Of a stretch of 64,000 nucleotides of DNA, positions 7,201 to 16,121 are shown piece by piece. This DNA is from Acidobacteriota bacterium. Lineage in GTDB: Bacteria; Acidobacteriota; Thermoanaerobaculia; UBA5066. A program made the translations under genes and the position numbers. Position 1 is the stretch's first letter, and each line of letters begins with the position of its first letter. The notes below the pieces were generated by a model that did no database searches, was not told the DNA's origin, and saw nothing but the letters and a program-made list of their open reading frames with translations. The DNA lies in NCBI GenBank assembly GCA_029781975.1, contig JAKOVQ010000016.1, positions 248,001-312,000 of the forward strand, written 5' to 3'.

Positions 7201-9144
7201 ATGACGACCGAGACGACGAACGGCACGCTCCCGTCCGAGGCCCCCCGCCCGATCCTCCGCGCGGGCTACCAGGGCCAGCCCGGCTCCTTCGGGGCCCGCG
7301 CCGCGGCGCGCTGCGGGCGCCCGCTGCCGTACGCGACGTTCGGCGACCTGGTCGAGGCGCTCCGCCGGGGGGACGTCGACGCGGCCCTCCTCCCCGCGGT
7401 CGAGAGCGTGACCGGGCCCGTCCTGGAGCCGCTGGCCGCGCTCGCGGCCGCCCTGGCCGACCCGGGAGCGCCCGGGCTGCGCGTCACCGCGGAGCTCTCC
7501 GTCCCGATCCGCCTGGTCTTCGCCGTGCCGCACGGCCTTCCGGCGGCCGACGTCGAGGAGGTCCTCTCGCAGGCGCCGGTCCTCAGGCAGTGCCACCTCC
7601 TCCTCGACCGGCTCGGAGCGCGGCCGGTCGAGACGGCCGACACGGCCGCCGCGGCGGCCGAGGTGGCGCGGCTCGGCGGGGCCCGCGCGGCGGTCTGCTC
7701 CGAGGAGGCGGCGCTCGCGCACGGCCTCGTCCCGCTCGAGGAGGACGTCTCGGATGCCCGCCCGAACGCCACCCGGTTCTGGAGGGTGGAGCGGACGGAG
7801 CGGACGGAGGCGACGGACGGGGCGCCCCCCCCGGCCGGCGGCGGCTTCCCCCGGGTCCTCCACTACCGGGGCGAGCGGATCCCCGAGCTCCTCTCGGGGA
7901 CGGGGGCCGAGCTCCTCCGCGTCGCCCCCGGTGTCGGCTTCGCCGTCGTCTCCCCCAAGGCGCTCCAGGCGGTGGCGCGGGAGCTGAAGGCGGCTCCCGA
8001 GGAGACCGCGACGTGGCTCGGGCCGCGCCCGGAGACGGCGACCCCGCCGCGGCGCCCGGCGCTCCCGAAGGCCACCGCGGTCCGCGAGCCCAGCGTCGTG
8101 AGCGTGGGGCGCTTCGCGGTCGGCGGCGGGAAGAGGGCGCTGATCGCGGGCCCCTGCGCCGTGGAGTCGGAGGAGCAGGTGATGCGGCTCGCCCACGCCG
8201 TCGCCCGGGCGGGGGCGACGGCCCTGCGTGGCGGCGTCTTCAAGCCGAGGACCTCGCCGTACGCGTTCCAGGGGCACGGCCTCGTCGCGCTCCGCTGGAT
8301 GAAGGCGGCCGGCGACGCGGTCGGGCTCCCGATCGTCACCGAGGTGATGGCCCCGGCCCAGGTGGAGAAGGTGGCCGAGCTCGCGGACGTCCTCCAGATC
8401 GGGGCGCGCAACTGCCAGAACTACGACCTCCTCAGGGAGGCGGGGCGCGCGGGGCGGGCCGTCCTCCTCAAGAGGGGCTTCGGGACGACCGTCGAGGAGT
8501 GGCTCTCCTCGGCCGAGTACCTGATGGACGCGGGGTGCGCCGACGTCATGCTCTGCGAGCGGGGGATCCGGACGTTCGAGAACTCCACGCGCGGGACGCT
8601 CGACCTCTGCGGTCTCCTGGCGGCCCGCTCGCTGACGCACCTCCCGATCCTCGCCGACCCCTCGCACGCGGCGGGGCGCCGGGACCTCGTCGTCCCCCTC
8701 TCGCGGGCAGCCTGGGGAGCCGGCGCGGACGGCCTGATCGTCGAGGTCCACGACACCCCCGAGTCGGCCTCGTGCGACGGGCCGCAGGCGCTCCTCCCGG
8801 AGGACCTCGAGGCGCTCTGCGACGACCTCGGCCTCGTCCCCCGGACGGCCGACTCCGTCGAGCGGGTCCGAGGGGCCATCGACGTCACCGACCGCGAGAT
8901 CGGGCGCCTCGTGACGCGCCGCCTCGAGCTCTGCCGGATGGTGGCCGAGGCCAAGAGCGCGGCCGGGGTCCCGATCCGCGACGCGGCGCGGGAGGCGCTC
9001 GTGAAGGAGCGCTTCGCCAGGACCCCAGGCCTCGACGAGGCCGCGGCCGCCCGCCTGGCCGACTCGCTCATCGCCCTCGGGCTCGCCGCCGAGGGGTGGC
9101 GCGAGGAGGGGGAGGAGCCGGCCGCCGGCTGCCGCGCCTCGTGA
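7201..9144 (+). CDS. Prephenate dehydratase-like / DAHP synthase / chorismate mutase fusion
   Basis: The 647-residue protein joins three aromatic-pathway domains. Residues 17-197 resemble prephenate dehydratase: [10 protein letters not shown] at the start and the catalytic TRF at 191-193, although the usual PIENS...G loop is altered to PAVESVTGP and no ACT domain follows. Residues about 290-545 are a type I-beta DAHP synthase with GPCAVE (metal Cys319), [16 protein letters not shown] (His489), IVEVH (Glu515) and SCDGPQA (Asp526). Residues about 553-635 are an AroQ chorismate mutase ([15 protein letters not shown]). The DAHP synthase should be active; the first domain may be a catalyst or a phenylalanine sensor. 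ATG follows AAGGAGA. The attenuator upstream fits control by Phe/Tyr supply. Confidence 0.88.
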   Translation: MTTETTNGTLPSEAPRPILRAGYQGQPGSFGARAAARCGRPLPYATFGDLVEALRRGDVDAALLPAVESVTGPVLEPLAALAAALADPGAPGLRVTAELSVPIRLVFAVPHGLPAADVEEVLSQAPVLRQCHLLLDRLGARPVETADTAAAAAEVARLGGARAAVCSEEAALAHGLVPLEEDVSDARPNATRFWRVERTERTEATDGAPPPAGGGFPRVLHYRGERIPELLSGTGAELLRVAPGVGFAVVSPKALQAVARELKAAPEETATWLGPRPETATPPRRPALPKATAVREPSVVSVGRFAVGGGKRALIAGPCAVESEEQVMRLAHAVARAGATALRGGVFKPRTSPYAFQGHGLVALRWMKAAGDAVGLPIVTEVMAPAQVEKVAELADVLQIGARNCQNYDLLREAGRAGRAVLLKRGFGTTVEEWLSSAEYLMDAGCADVMLCERGIRTFENSTRGTLDLCGLLAARSLTHLPILADPSHAAGRRDLVVPLSRAAWGAGADGLIVEVHDTPESASCDGPQALLPEDLEALCDDLGLVPRTADSVERVRGAIDVTDREIGRLVTRRLELCRMVAEAKSAAGVPIRDAAREALVKERFARTPGLDEAAAARLADSLIALGLAAEGWREEGEEPAAGCRAS

Positions 9145-9162
9145 GGGGGGCTGCGGCCGGCG

Positions 9163-9582
9163 TCAGGCGCCGATGATCTTGATCAGGACCCGCTTCGGGC
9201 GCCGCCCGTCCCACTCGCCGTAGAAGACCTGCTCCCACGGGCCGAAGTCGAGCTTCCCGTCGGTGACGGCGAGGACCACCTCGCGTCCCATCAGCTGCCG
9301 CTTCACGTGGGCGTCGCCGTTGTCCTCGCCCGTCTGGTTGTGGCGCCAGCGGGAGGTCGGCTCGTGCGGCGCGAGCTCCTCGAAGAACCGCTCGAAGTCG
9401 CCCAGGAGGCCGCGCTCGTCGTCGTTCACGAAGACCGACGCGGTGATGTGCATCGGGTTGACGAGGCAGAGCCCCTCGCGGATGCCGCTCTCGGCGAGCG
9501 CCGCCTCGACCTCGGGCGTGATGTTGACGAACCCGATCCGCCTCGGGATCTCGAAGGTGAGGACCTTGCGGTAGGACTTCAT
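9163..9582 (-). CDS. yjbQ: YjbQ family protein (secondary thiamine-phosphate synthase type)
   Basis: The 139-residue protein matches the YjbQ/UPF0047 family: [20 protein letters not shown], the histidine-bearing region [20 protein letters not shown], and the ending [19 protein letters not shown]. Family members form trimers with a metal-like site and a side activity making thiamine phosphate; the physiological role is not settled. I start it at the ATG ending at 9582 because the protein then begins exactly where family members begin (MKSYRKV). Upstream on the minus strand TACCAT (9591-9596) ends 8 nt before the start with no ribosome-binding site, so the message is probably leaderless. It converges with the aromatic fusion gene, 18 bp apart. 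Confidence 0.9.
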   Translation of the reverse strand: MKSYRKVLTFEIPRRIGFVNITPEVEAALAESGIREGLCLVNPMHITASVFVNDDERGLLGDFERFFEELAPHEPTSRWRHNQTGEDNGDAHVKRQLMGREVVLAVTDGKLDFGPWEQVFYGEWDGRRPKRVLIKIIGA

Positions 9583-9590
9583 GGGCCCCG

Positions 9591-9596
9591 ATGGTA
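9591..9596 (-). promoter_or_regulatory. -10 element of yjbQ, leaderless start
   Basis: TACCAT on the minus strand ends 8 nt before the ATG at 9582; no Shine-Dalgarno sequence is present. Confidence 0.4.
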
Positions 9597-9658
9597 GCGG
9601 GCCGAGACCGCCGCCCCGTCCGGAAGGGCCGCGGGGGTCGAGGGGGCCCGGGAAGGGC

Positions 9659-11806
9659 TCAGTCGAGCGAGGCGAGGCCGCCGACGGCGCTCTTCTCCTC
9701 ATCGCTCCCCGGCGCGGCCCGCCGCCGCGCCTCCTCGTACAGCCGACGGGCGTCCTCCCTGCGGCCCTGCGCGCGGTAGAGCGCGGCGGCGCCGAGCCGC
9801 GCGGCGTTCGCCTCGGGCGACTCGGGGCCCCGGGCCAGGATCTCCTCGTAGAGCGCGACCGCCTGGGTGGCGTCTCCCGCCCGGTCCGCCTGGAGGGCCA
9901 GACCGAGCATCGCCGGAAGGCGAGCCGACGCCTCCCCCGTCCGGACGAGCTCCGCGTAGATGCGTCCCGCCTCGTCGTTCCGCCGGAGGGTCTCGAGGAG
10001 GCGGGCCTTGCGGAGGAGCGCCCGGCCGTGGATCCCCTCCCCGAGCGTCGCCGCCTCGTCGAGCGCGCGGAGCGCCTCGTCGGCATCTCCGGCCCGTCCG
10101 GACGCATCGGCCAGCGTCAGGAGGAGGCTCGCCCGGGCCCGGGGCGCCGTGAAGCTTCCGAGCGCCTCGCGGTAGAACGCCGCCGCGACCTTGGCCCCCT
10201 GGTCCCGCTCGAGGAGCGCCCCCTTCTCCAACGCCTTCTGGAGCAGCTCGTCGGGGGACGGAGGGCGGGACCCGGCGCCGCCGAGCGCTCCCTCCCCCCC
10301 GCCGTCTCCGAGACGGGGGAGCGCCTCGGCGCGCCGCTCCGCGGGGCCCGGAGCCACGAGGCCCGGCTCCGGGCTCATGGCCTTCCAGACGACGGCGGCC
10401 GCCAGGACGACGCCGCAGACGGCGGCGGCGAGGTAAAGGCCGGTGCGGGAGCCGGGAACTTCCGGGGCCGGGGCCGCGGGGGCGGGACGGGCGCCCGCTG
10501 CCCCCGCGGGGGCCGCGACCGGCGCCACCAGCGCGGTGATCTGGCCCTGCACGTAGGGGTCCTTCGGCTCGAGCTCCCGGAGGCGCCGGAAGAAGCGCAT
10601 CACGCTGAGGAAGTCCTTCTCGAGGCGGTAGAGCTTGGCCAGCTGGAGCAGCAGGGCGACGTTGTCGGGGTCCTTCCGGACCTCCTCCTCGAGCTCGCGG
10701 ATGCGCGGGTTCTGCACCGGCCCGTCCCTCTGGCCGACCCGGCTCGCCACCTCCCGGAAGAGGCTCTGCGCCTCGGGGCTGCGGGGGTCGTAGGAGACGG
10801 TCTGGTAGGCCGCCCAGAGGGCCTCCTCGCGCGGCGCCTTCGCGTCGGCGAGGAGGCGCTGGGCCGCGCTGGCGGCGTCGGCGGCGCGGGCGCGGTTCCT
10901 CTCGGCGGTGAAGGCGACGGGATCCGCGACGAACCGCCGGAAGAGCTCCGCCGGGTCTCCCACCTTCTCCGCTTCGAGGACCGTTCGGATCGCCTCCTCG
11001 GCCTCCTCGGCGCGCGGATGGCGCCGGTCGCGCTCCTTCTCGTGGAGCCGGCGGACGATGCGGTCGACCGCGAACGGGATCGTCGGGTCGATCCGGGACG
11101 GAGGGTCGGGGACGACCTCGGTGATCCGACGGAGGGTGACGGCGACCGAGTCGGCGTGGAACGGGTTCGTCCCGGTCAGGAGCTCGTAGAGCACCGTCCC
11201 CACCGAGAAGAGGTCCGAGCGGGGGTCGAGCGTCTCCCCGCGCGCCTGCTCGGGGGACATGAAGGCGGGGGTCCCGACCACGGTCCCGGTCTGGGTCAGG
11301 CGGGTCAGGTGCTCGGCGTGGGAGACGCCGAAGTCGGCGATCTTCACGGCGCCTTCCCGCGTCCACATGATGTTCGCCGGCTTCACGTCGCGGTGGACGA
11401 TCCCCTTCCGGTGCGCGGCTCCCAGGCCGCGGAGCGCCTCCGCCGCGACGTGGAGGGCGACCTCCCACGGCAGGCGGACGACCCGGTCCCTCAGCAGGTG
11501 GACCGGACCGCCGTCGATGTACTCCATGACGATGTAGGTCGACCCCGCCCCCGGATTGCAGTCCAGGAGCTCGACGACGTTCCGGTGCTTGAGCGAGATC
11601 TGGATCCGGATCTCGTGGAAGAACCGGTCCCGGAAGTCGGCGTCCCCAGCGATCTGCGGGAGGATCCTCTTCAGGGCGACCTGGCGCCCGCTCCTCTCGT
11701 CCACCGCGAGGAAGACCTCGGCCATCCCACCCACCGCCAGGCGCTTCACCAGGCGGTACGAGTCGAGCCGGGGACCGGCCGGCCGGGGGGGGGGCTCGGG
11801 GGGCAC
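9659..11806 (-). CDS. Membrane Ser/Thr protein kinase with C-terminal TPR repeats
   Basis: The 715-residue protein starts with a Hanks-type kinase domain (about 17-275): GGMAEVFLA loop, catalytic Lys46, Glu65, HRDVKPAN (138-145), DFG (158-160) and the APE-equivalent SPE (184-186). All catalytic residues are present, so it should be active. Residues about 350-420 hold a short helical, TPR-like segment, then an Ala/Pro linker, one membrane helix (about 457-478), and a C-terminal region (about 525-715) of TPR-like helices that would lie outside the cytoplasm. This kinase-TM-TPR plan is common in acidobacteria and myxobacteria. It starts with GTG right after TAGAAT, so it looks leaderless. Its substrates are unknown; the nearest divergent gene is a Fur-family regulator. 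Confidence 0.9.
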   Translation of the reverse strand: MPPEPPPRPAGPRLDSYRLVKRLAVGGMAEVFLAVDERSGRQVALKRILPQIAGDADFRDRFFHEIRIQISLKHRNVVELLDCNPGAGSTYIVMEYIDGGPVHLLRDRVVRLPWEVALHVAAEALRGLGAAHRKGIVHRDVKPANIMWTREGAVKIADFGVSHAEHLTRLTQTGTVVGTPAFMSPEQARGETLDPRSDLFSVGTVLYELLTGTNPFHADSVAVTLRRITEVVPDPPSRIDPTIPFAVDRIVRRLHEKERDRRHPRAEEAEEAIRTVLEAEKVGDPAELFRRFVADPVAFTAERNRARAADAASAAQRLLADAKAPREEALWAAYQTVSYDPRSPEAQSLFREVASRVGQRDGPVQNPRIRELEEEVRKDPDNVALLLQLAKLYRLEKDFLSVMRFFRRLRELEPKDPYVQGQITALVAPVAAPAGAAGARPAPAAPAPEVPGSRTGLYLAAAVCGVVLAAAVVWKAMSPEPGLVAPGPAERRAEALPRLGDGGGEGALGGAGSRPPSPDELLQKALEKGALLERDQGAKVAAAFYREALGSFTAPRARASLLLTLADASGRAGDADEALRALDEAATLGEGIHGRALLRKARLLETLRRNDEAGRIYAELVRTGEASARLPAMLGLALQADRAGDATQAVALYEEILARGPESPEANAARLGAAALYRAQGRREDARRLYEEARRRAAPGSDEEKSAVGGLASLD

Positions 11807-11812
11807 GGACCG

Positions 11813-11818
11813 ATTCTA
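11813..11818 (-). promoter_or_regulatory. -10 element of the Ser/Thr kinase gene, leaderless start
   Basis: TAGAAT on the minus strand ends 6 nt before the GTG at 11806, with no ribosome-binding site. Confidence 0.5.
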
Positions 11819-11879
11819 GGAGCCGCGGAGCCTCCCGGCCCGGGCGATCCTGCGTCTCGTCTCGGGACGCGCGTTGGGA

Positions 11880-11885
11880 TATCGT
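11880..11885 (+). promoter_or_regulatory. -10 element of the Fur-family gene, leaderless start
   Basis: TATCGT ends 6 nt before the ATG at 11892. No Shine-Dalgarno sequence is visible. Confidence 0.5.
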
Positions 11886-11891
11886 TCGCGC

Positions 11892-12350
11892 ATGACCGAG
11901 ATGACCGAGGAACGCCGCCTGTTCGCCGAGTTCCTGAGGCGGAGAGGCCTGAAGACCACCCGCGAGCGCACGGCGCTTTTCGACGAGATCTTCTCGACCC
12001 ACCGCCACTTCGACGCGGACGACCTCGTGGCGCGGATGCGGGAGCGAGACAGGAAGGTGAGCCGGGCCACCGTCTACCGGACGCTGGAGCTCCTGCACGC
12101 CTGCGGCCTCGTGAACCGGGTCCGGCTGAGCGACGAGAAGTACCGCTACGAGCGGATGCGGGTCGGCGAGCACCACGACCACCTGATCTGCACGGGGTGC
12201 CACCGGGTGTTCGAGTTCGTCGAGCCACGGATCGAGGAGCTCCAGGAGGCGGTCTGCACGCGGTACCGCTTCAGGCCCTCGTCGCACTCGCACCAGATCT
12301 GGGGCCTGTGCGAGGGGTGCGCCGCCGAGAAGGAGAAAGCCGCCGGCTAG
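11892..12350 (+). CDS. Fur family metal- or peroxide-responsive repressor
   Basis: The 152-residue protein has the winged-helix DNA-binding domain of the Fur family (LKTTRERTALFDEIF, SRATVYRTLELL) and the metal-binding dimer domain with EHHDHLICTGC and a C-terminal LCEGC pair. The two CxxC pairs would hold structural zinc. Fur, Zur and PerR cannot be separated safely from sequence. I chose the ATG at 11892 over an upstream TTG because a -10 hexamer ends 6 nt before it. The photolyase gene follows after 20 nt in the same direction, which suggests a shared transcript and favours a stress (PerR-like) role, as inference. It is divergent from the Ser/Thr kinase. Confidence 0.88.
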   Translation: MTEMTEERRLFAEFLRRRGLKTTRERTALFDEIFSTHRHFDADDLVARMRERDRKVSRATVYRTLELLHACGLVNRVRLSDEKYRYERMRVGEHHDHLICTGCHRVFEFVEPRIEELQEAVCTRYRFRPSSHSHQIWGLCEGCAAEKEKAAG

Positions 12351-12370
12351 CCGCCGCCGTAGCGAGGGGG

Positions 12371-13807
12371 ATGGCTCCCGCGCTCTGCTGGCTCCGGCGC
12401 AACCTCCGCCTCGACGACAACGCCCCGCTCGCGGCCGCCGTCCGCGACGCGGGGGCCGTGATCCCCGTCTTCGTCCTCGACGACCATTACCTCGACCACG
12501 ACTTCTCCCCCCCGCGCCTCCGCTTCCTCGCCGACTCGCTGAGGGAGCTCGCCGATGCCCTCGGGCGCAGGGGATCCCGCCTCGTCGTCCGCGCCGGCCC
12601 CGCTGGGGAGGCGCTCGCCGCGCTCGCCGCAGAGACGGGAGCCGACCGGGTCTACGCCCACCAGGACCACGAGCCGCACGCCCGCGCGCTCCACGCCCGG
12701 GCCGCCGAGGTCCTGGAGCGTCGCGGCGCGAGGCTCGTCCTCGTCCCGGACCTCCTCCTCGTCGACCCCGCGACGCTGACGGCGGCGAGCGGGCGTCCCT
12801 TCGCCGTCTACACCCCTTTCGCCCGGCGCTGGCGAGAGGCCGACAAGCCCGGCCCGCTCCCCGAGCCCGTCGCCCTCGACACCCCGCCCGCGGTCCTCGC
12901 CTCGTCGTTCCCGTCCGTCCCGCTCGGCCGGCCGCGCGGCCTTCGGGAACGCGGCGCGCCCGAGAACCCGCCGGGCGGAAGCCTCGAGGCTCGGCGGCTC
13001 TGGGACCTCTTCCGCGCCGGCCCGCTCCAGGGCTACGCCCGGCGGCGGGACCTCCCCGGCGAGGCGGGGACGTCGCGCCTCTCGCCCCACCTGCGGTTCG
13101 GGACGATCGGGGTCCGCCGCCTCCTCCACGAGGCCCGCGAGGCGTGGCGCGCAGCGGACGCCGCGGGCCGCGCGTCGATCGACGCCTTCGTCGGCGAGCT
13201 GGCCTGGCGCGAGTTCTACGCGGCCCTCCTCGGGCGCGAGCCCCGGCTCGCCGCCGAGCCGTTCCGGCGGGAGTTCGAGGCGTTCCCCTGGGTCGGGGGG
13301 GAGGAAGGCGAGCGCCGGCTCGCCGCGTGGCGGGAGGGCCGGACCGGCTACCCGGTCGTCGACGCGGGGATGAGACAGCTGGCGCGCGAGGGGTGGATGC
13401 ACAACCGCGTCCGGATGGTGACCGCCTCGTTCCTCGCGAAGCACCTCAGGGTCGACTGGAGGCGCGGCGAGGCGCTCTTCCGCGCGCGGCTCGCCGACGG
13501 CGACCTCGCGTCGAACACCGGCGGCTGGCAGTGGGCGGCGGGCTGCGGGACCGACGCCCAGCCGTTCTTCCGGATCTTCAACCCCGTCCTCCAGGGGGAG
13601 CGCTTCGACCCGGACGGGGCCTACGTCAGGCGCTACGTCCCGGAGCTCGCCCGGTGGAGGGGCGCGGGACGGGACCTCCACGCCCCCTGGCGGTCGCTTT
13701 CGCCCCCGGCGGACTACCCGGCCCCGATCGTCGACCACGCCGCGGCGAGACGGGAGGCGCTCGAGGCGTTCGACCGGCTCCGGGGCGGCCGGGCGGGAGC
13801 GCGCTGA
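12371..13807 (+). CDS. phrB: Deoxyribodipyrimidine photo-lyase
   Basis: The 478-residue flavoprotein repairs UV-made pyrimidine dimers with blue light. The N-terminal Rossmann domain begins LCWLRRNLRLDDNAPL and would hold an antenna cofactor. The C-terminal helical domain binds FAD: GYPVVDAGMRQL, EGWMHNRVRMVTASFL and WQWAAGCGTDAQPFFRIFNP are the class I signatures. Length is normal. ATG follows AGCGAGGGGG. It lies 20 nt after the Fur-family gene. A cryptochrome is possible, but the residues that mark CPD photolyases are kept. Confidence 0.93.
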   Translation: MAPALCWLRRNLRLDDNAPLAAAVRDAGAVIPVFVLDDHYLDHDFSPPRLRFLADSLRELADALGRRGSRLVVRAGPAGEALAALAAETGADRVYAHQDHEPHARALHARAAEVLERRGARLVLVPDLLLVDPATLTAASGRPFAVYTPFARRWREADKPGPLPEPVALDTPPAVLASSFPSVPLGRPRGLRERGAPENPPGGSLEARRLWDLFRAGPLQGYARRRDLPGEAGTSRLSPHLRFGTIGVRRLLHEAREAWRAADAAGRASIDAFVGELAWREFYAALLGREPRLAAEPFRREFEAFPWVGGEEGERRLAAWREGRTGYPVVDAGMRQLAREGWMHNRVRMVTASFLAKHLRVDWRRGEALFRARLADGDLASNTGGWQWAAGCGTDAQPFFRIFNPVLQGERFDPDGAYVRRYVPELARWRGAGRDLHAPWRSLSPPADYPAPIVDHAAARREALEAFDRLRGGRAGAR

Positions 13808-13823
13808 CGGCGAGCGTCGCCCT

Positions 13824-13839
13824 TCCGGCCGCGGCCGGA
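13824..13839. terminator. Palindrome between convergent genes
   Basis: TCCGGCC (13824-13830) and GGCCGGA (13833-13839) form a short perfect stem in the 40 bp between the photolyase and transglycosylase stops. No T-tract. Confidence 0.35.
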
Positions 13840-13847
13840 TACCCCCG

Positions 13848-16121
13848 TCAGGGACGGGTCGCGCCCGCGGCGGGGAGCCGCGCGGCGTCGAGGGCGGCGT
13901 ACGCCCCCTCGTAGAAGAGGACGCGGCTCACGTACTCCCGCGTCTCGCGCAGGGGGATCGCCTCGAGGAACTCGTCGGAGGCCAGCTCCGCCCCGTCCCG
14001 TTTCCAGCGTTCGACTCGCCCCGGCCCCGCGTTGTACGCGGCGAGCGCCGCGATCGTGTCGCCGCCGAACCGCCGGAGCATGTCGGCGAGGTAGGCCGTC
14101 CCGAGGCGAACGTTGACCTCGGGGTCCTCGAGGTCGGGCCGCGCGCCCCTCCTCTCCCGCCGGGCGAGAATCCGCGCGGTCCCCGGCATCACCTGCATCA
14201 GGCCGACGGCCCCGGCGCCGGAGCGGACGACCGGGTGGAAGAGGCTCTCCTGCCGGATCAGGCCGAGGAGGAGGGGCTCCGGGACGTCGAAGGCCGCGGC
14301 GTTCCGGGCCACCACGTCGCGGTGGGCGAGAGGGTAGTACGCGCGCCGGACGTGGAGCGGAACGGCGCCCTCCTCCGGCGTCCCGAGCTCGGGATACCGG
14401 GCCTTCAGCAGCCAGACGGAGCGCCGGTAGTCTCCCCGGGCGGCAGCGAGACGCGAGGCGAAGAGGGCGTCGAGCGAGCCCTCCTCCTCCGCGGCGTCCT
14501 CTGCCAGCGTCGGCAGGCCTCCTGCGAGGAGTTCCCTCGAGGGGGGGCCGGGCCGGTCGGCCGGCGGCACGTCGGGGTCGGGATCGTTCTCCACGGGCGG
14601 GGGGGACGGGGGGAGCGGGACCCCGAGGGCGCGTGCCGCCCAGCGGGCGGGGAGGTCCGCCGAGGTGCCCGCCAGGAGCGAGGCGAGGAGGGGGCGGGCG
14701 GTGGCCCCGTCGCCGGCCTTCAGCCGGGCCCGGGCTGCCCAGTACGTCGCCCGGCGCCGGGTCGTCGGGTCCCGATAGAGCGACGCGATCCGGTCCCAGC
14801 GGGCAGCAGCATCCCGCCAGGCCTCGCCCCCCCCGTCCCGGTAGCGTCGGAAGGCGTCCTGGAGGAGCTCCTCGGCGCCCGTCGTGGCGAGCGGCTCGGC
14901 GGCGACGAGCGGCGGGACGAGGGCGAGCGCCGCCTGGAACAGGCCGAACCGGACGCCGGTCCGGATGCCGTCGACGCGGAGACGCTGCGCGTCGGCGTCG
15001 GGGAGCGGCCTGGCGAGTGCGGCGGGGACCCGTCCGAGAAGCTCCTCCGCGGCCCGGCGGAGCTCGGGGGCGGGCGCCGCGGGCGAGGGCCGGGCCCGGA
15101 CGGCAGCCCGGTGCCGCCTGCGGGAGCGAGGGGCCCTCGCCGCCGGGCGGGGCTCGCGGAGGAGGCGGAGCTCGGCCGTCAGGACGAGCGCCTCGCGGCG
15201 CGCCGCCTCGGGCCCCTCCGCGGGCGGCGGGAGCCGGCGGAGGACCTCGAGAGCCTTGCGGGTCCTTCCGGAGAGGAGGAGGACCTCGGCGGCGGGAGCC
15301 TCGAATCCGGGCGCCCGGAGGAGAGGCTCGGCGAGCTGTCCCGCCTCCTCGTTCCGCCTCCCGACCAGCGCCCGGGCCCGCGCCATCCGGACGGTGGCCG
15401 GGGAGCGCCGGATGGCCTCGTCGAACCGGAGGCGCTCCTCCGGCGTGAAGAGGTCCGGGGCCCGCTCGGGGGCGTCCGGCGCCACGGCGCAGAGGGAGAC
15501 CCACTCCGCGGCCGAACCGGCGGCGTCGGGGGCCGACCGGGCCCGGACGATCCCGCGGGTGACGACGGCGCGCGGGCCCCGGGCCCCGCGCGTCTCCCAG
15601 GAGGCGAGCGCCTCCAGGACGGCCGAGCGGTCGGCGGAGCTCCGGGCCCGGGCGGCCGCCTCCCTGAGGGCGCTGCGGGCGATCGGCTCGAGGGTCGCGA
15701 CCCGGGCGAGCTCGAGGAGGCCCGGAAGGACGTCCCGCCCGAGGGGGGCGCCGCGGGGGAGCCGCTCCTCGGCCCGGAGCTGAAGGAGCCGAGGGAGCCC
15801 GGGAAGGCCGAGCGCCTCGCCGGGGACGGCCAACGCTTCCGCCGGGCCGAGCTGCGGCGGCTCTTCCTCGAGAGCCGCCACGGCCCGGGCGAGGGCCCCG
15901 CGCGCCGCTGCCAGCGCGGGAGCCGGCTCCGCCCGAGGCGCAGCGGGCCGCGGAGGGACGGCCCCTGCCGAGCCGGTCGCCGCAGCGGGTGTCGCTACTC
16001 CGGGGAGCGCCCCGCTCTCCGACGGCGACGCCCCTCCTCCCGCGAGGACCGCGGCCAGGACGAGGGCGGTGGTCGCGAGGGGGGGACGCCTCAGCGGGTC
16101 ACGGCATCGGCCCGAGGGCAT
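13848..16121 (-). CDS. Slt70-like soluble lytic murein transglycosylase
   Basis: The 757-residue protein has a signal peptide (hydrophobic LATTALVLAAVLAGGGA near residues 15-31), a long Ala/Leu/Arg-rich superhelical region resembling the U-shaped Slt70 ring, and a C-terminal SLT goose-lysozyme domain. The domain shows GLIRQESLF with the catalytic glutamate, SGAGAVGLMQVMPGTA, and AYNAGPGRVERW. It would cut peptidoglycan in the periplasm to give anhydro-muropeptides. The ATG lies 23 nt inside the end of the upstream GAF/proline-rich gene, so the two are translationally linked. Length is somewhat above the E. coli enzyme. Confidence 0.9.
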   Translation of the reverse strand: MPSGRCRDPLRRPPLATTALVLAAVLAGGGASPSESGALPGVATPAAATGSAGAVPPRPAAPRAEPAPALAAARGALARAVAALEEEPPQLGPAEALAVPGEALGLPGLPRLLQLRAEERLPRGAPLGRDVLPGLLELARVATLEPIARSALREAAARARSSADRSAVLEALASWETRGARGPRAVVTRGIVRARSAPDAAGSAAEWVSLCAVAPDAPERAPDLFTPEERLRFDEAIRRSPATVRMARARALVGRRNEEAGQLAEPLLRAPGFEAPAAEVLLLSGRTRKALEVLRRLPPPAEGPEAARREALVLTAELRLLREPRPAARAPRSRRRHRAAVRARPSPAAPAPELRRAAEELLGRVPAALARPLPDADAQRLRVDGIRTGVRFGLFQAALALVPPLVAAEPLATTGAEELLQDAFRRYRDGGGEAWRDAAARWDRIASLYRDPTTRRRATYWAARARLKAGDGATARPLLASLLAGTSADLPARWAARALGVPLPPSPPPVENDPDPDVPPADRPGPPSRELLAGGLPTLAEDAAEEEGSLDALFASRLAAARGDYRRSVWLLKARYPELGTPEEGAVPLHVRRAYYPLAHRDVVARNAAAFDVPEPLLLGLIRQESLFHPVVRSGAGAVGLMQVMPGTARILARRERRGARPDLEDPEVNVRLGTAYLADMLRRFGGDTIAALAAYNAGPGRVERWKRDGAELASDEFLEAIPLRETREYVSRVLFYEGAYAALDAARLPAAGATRP

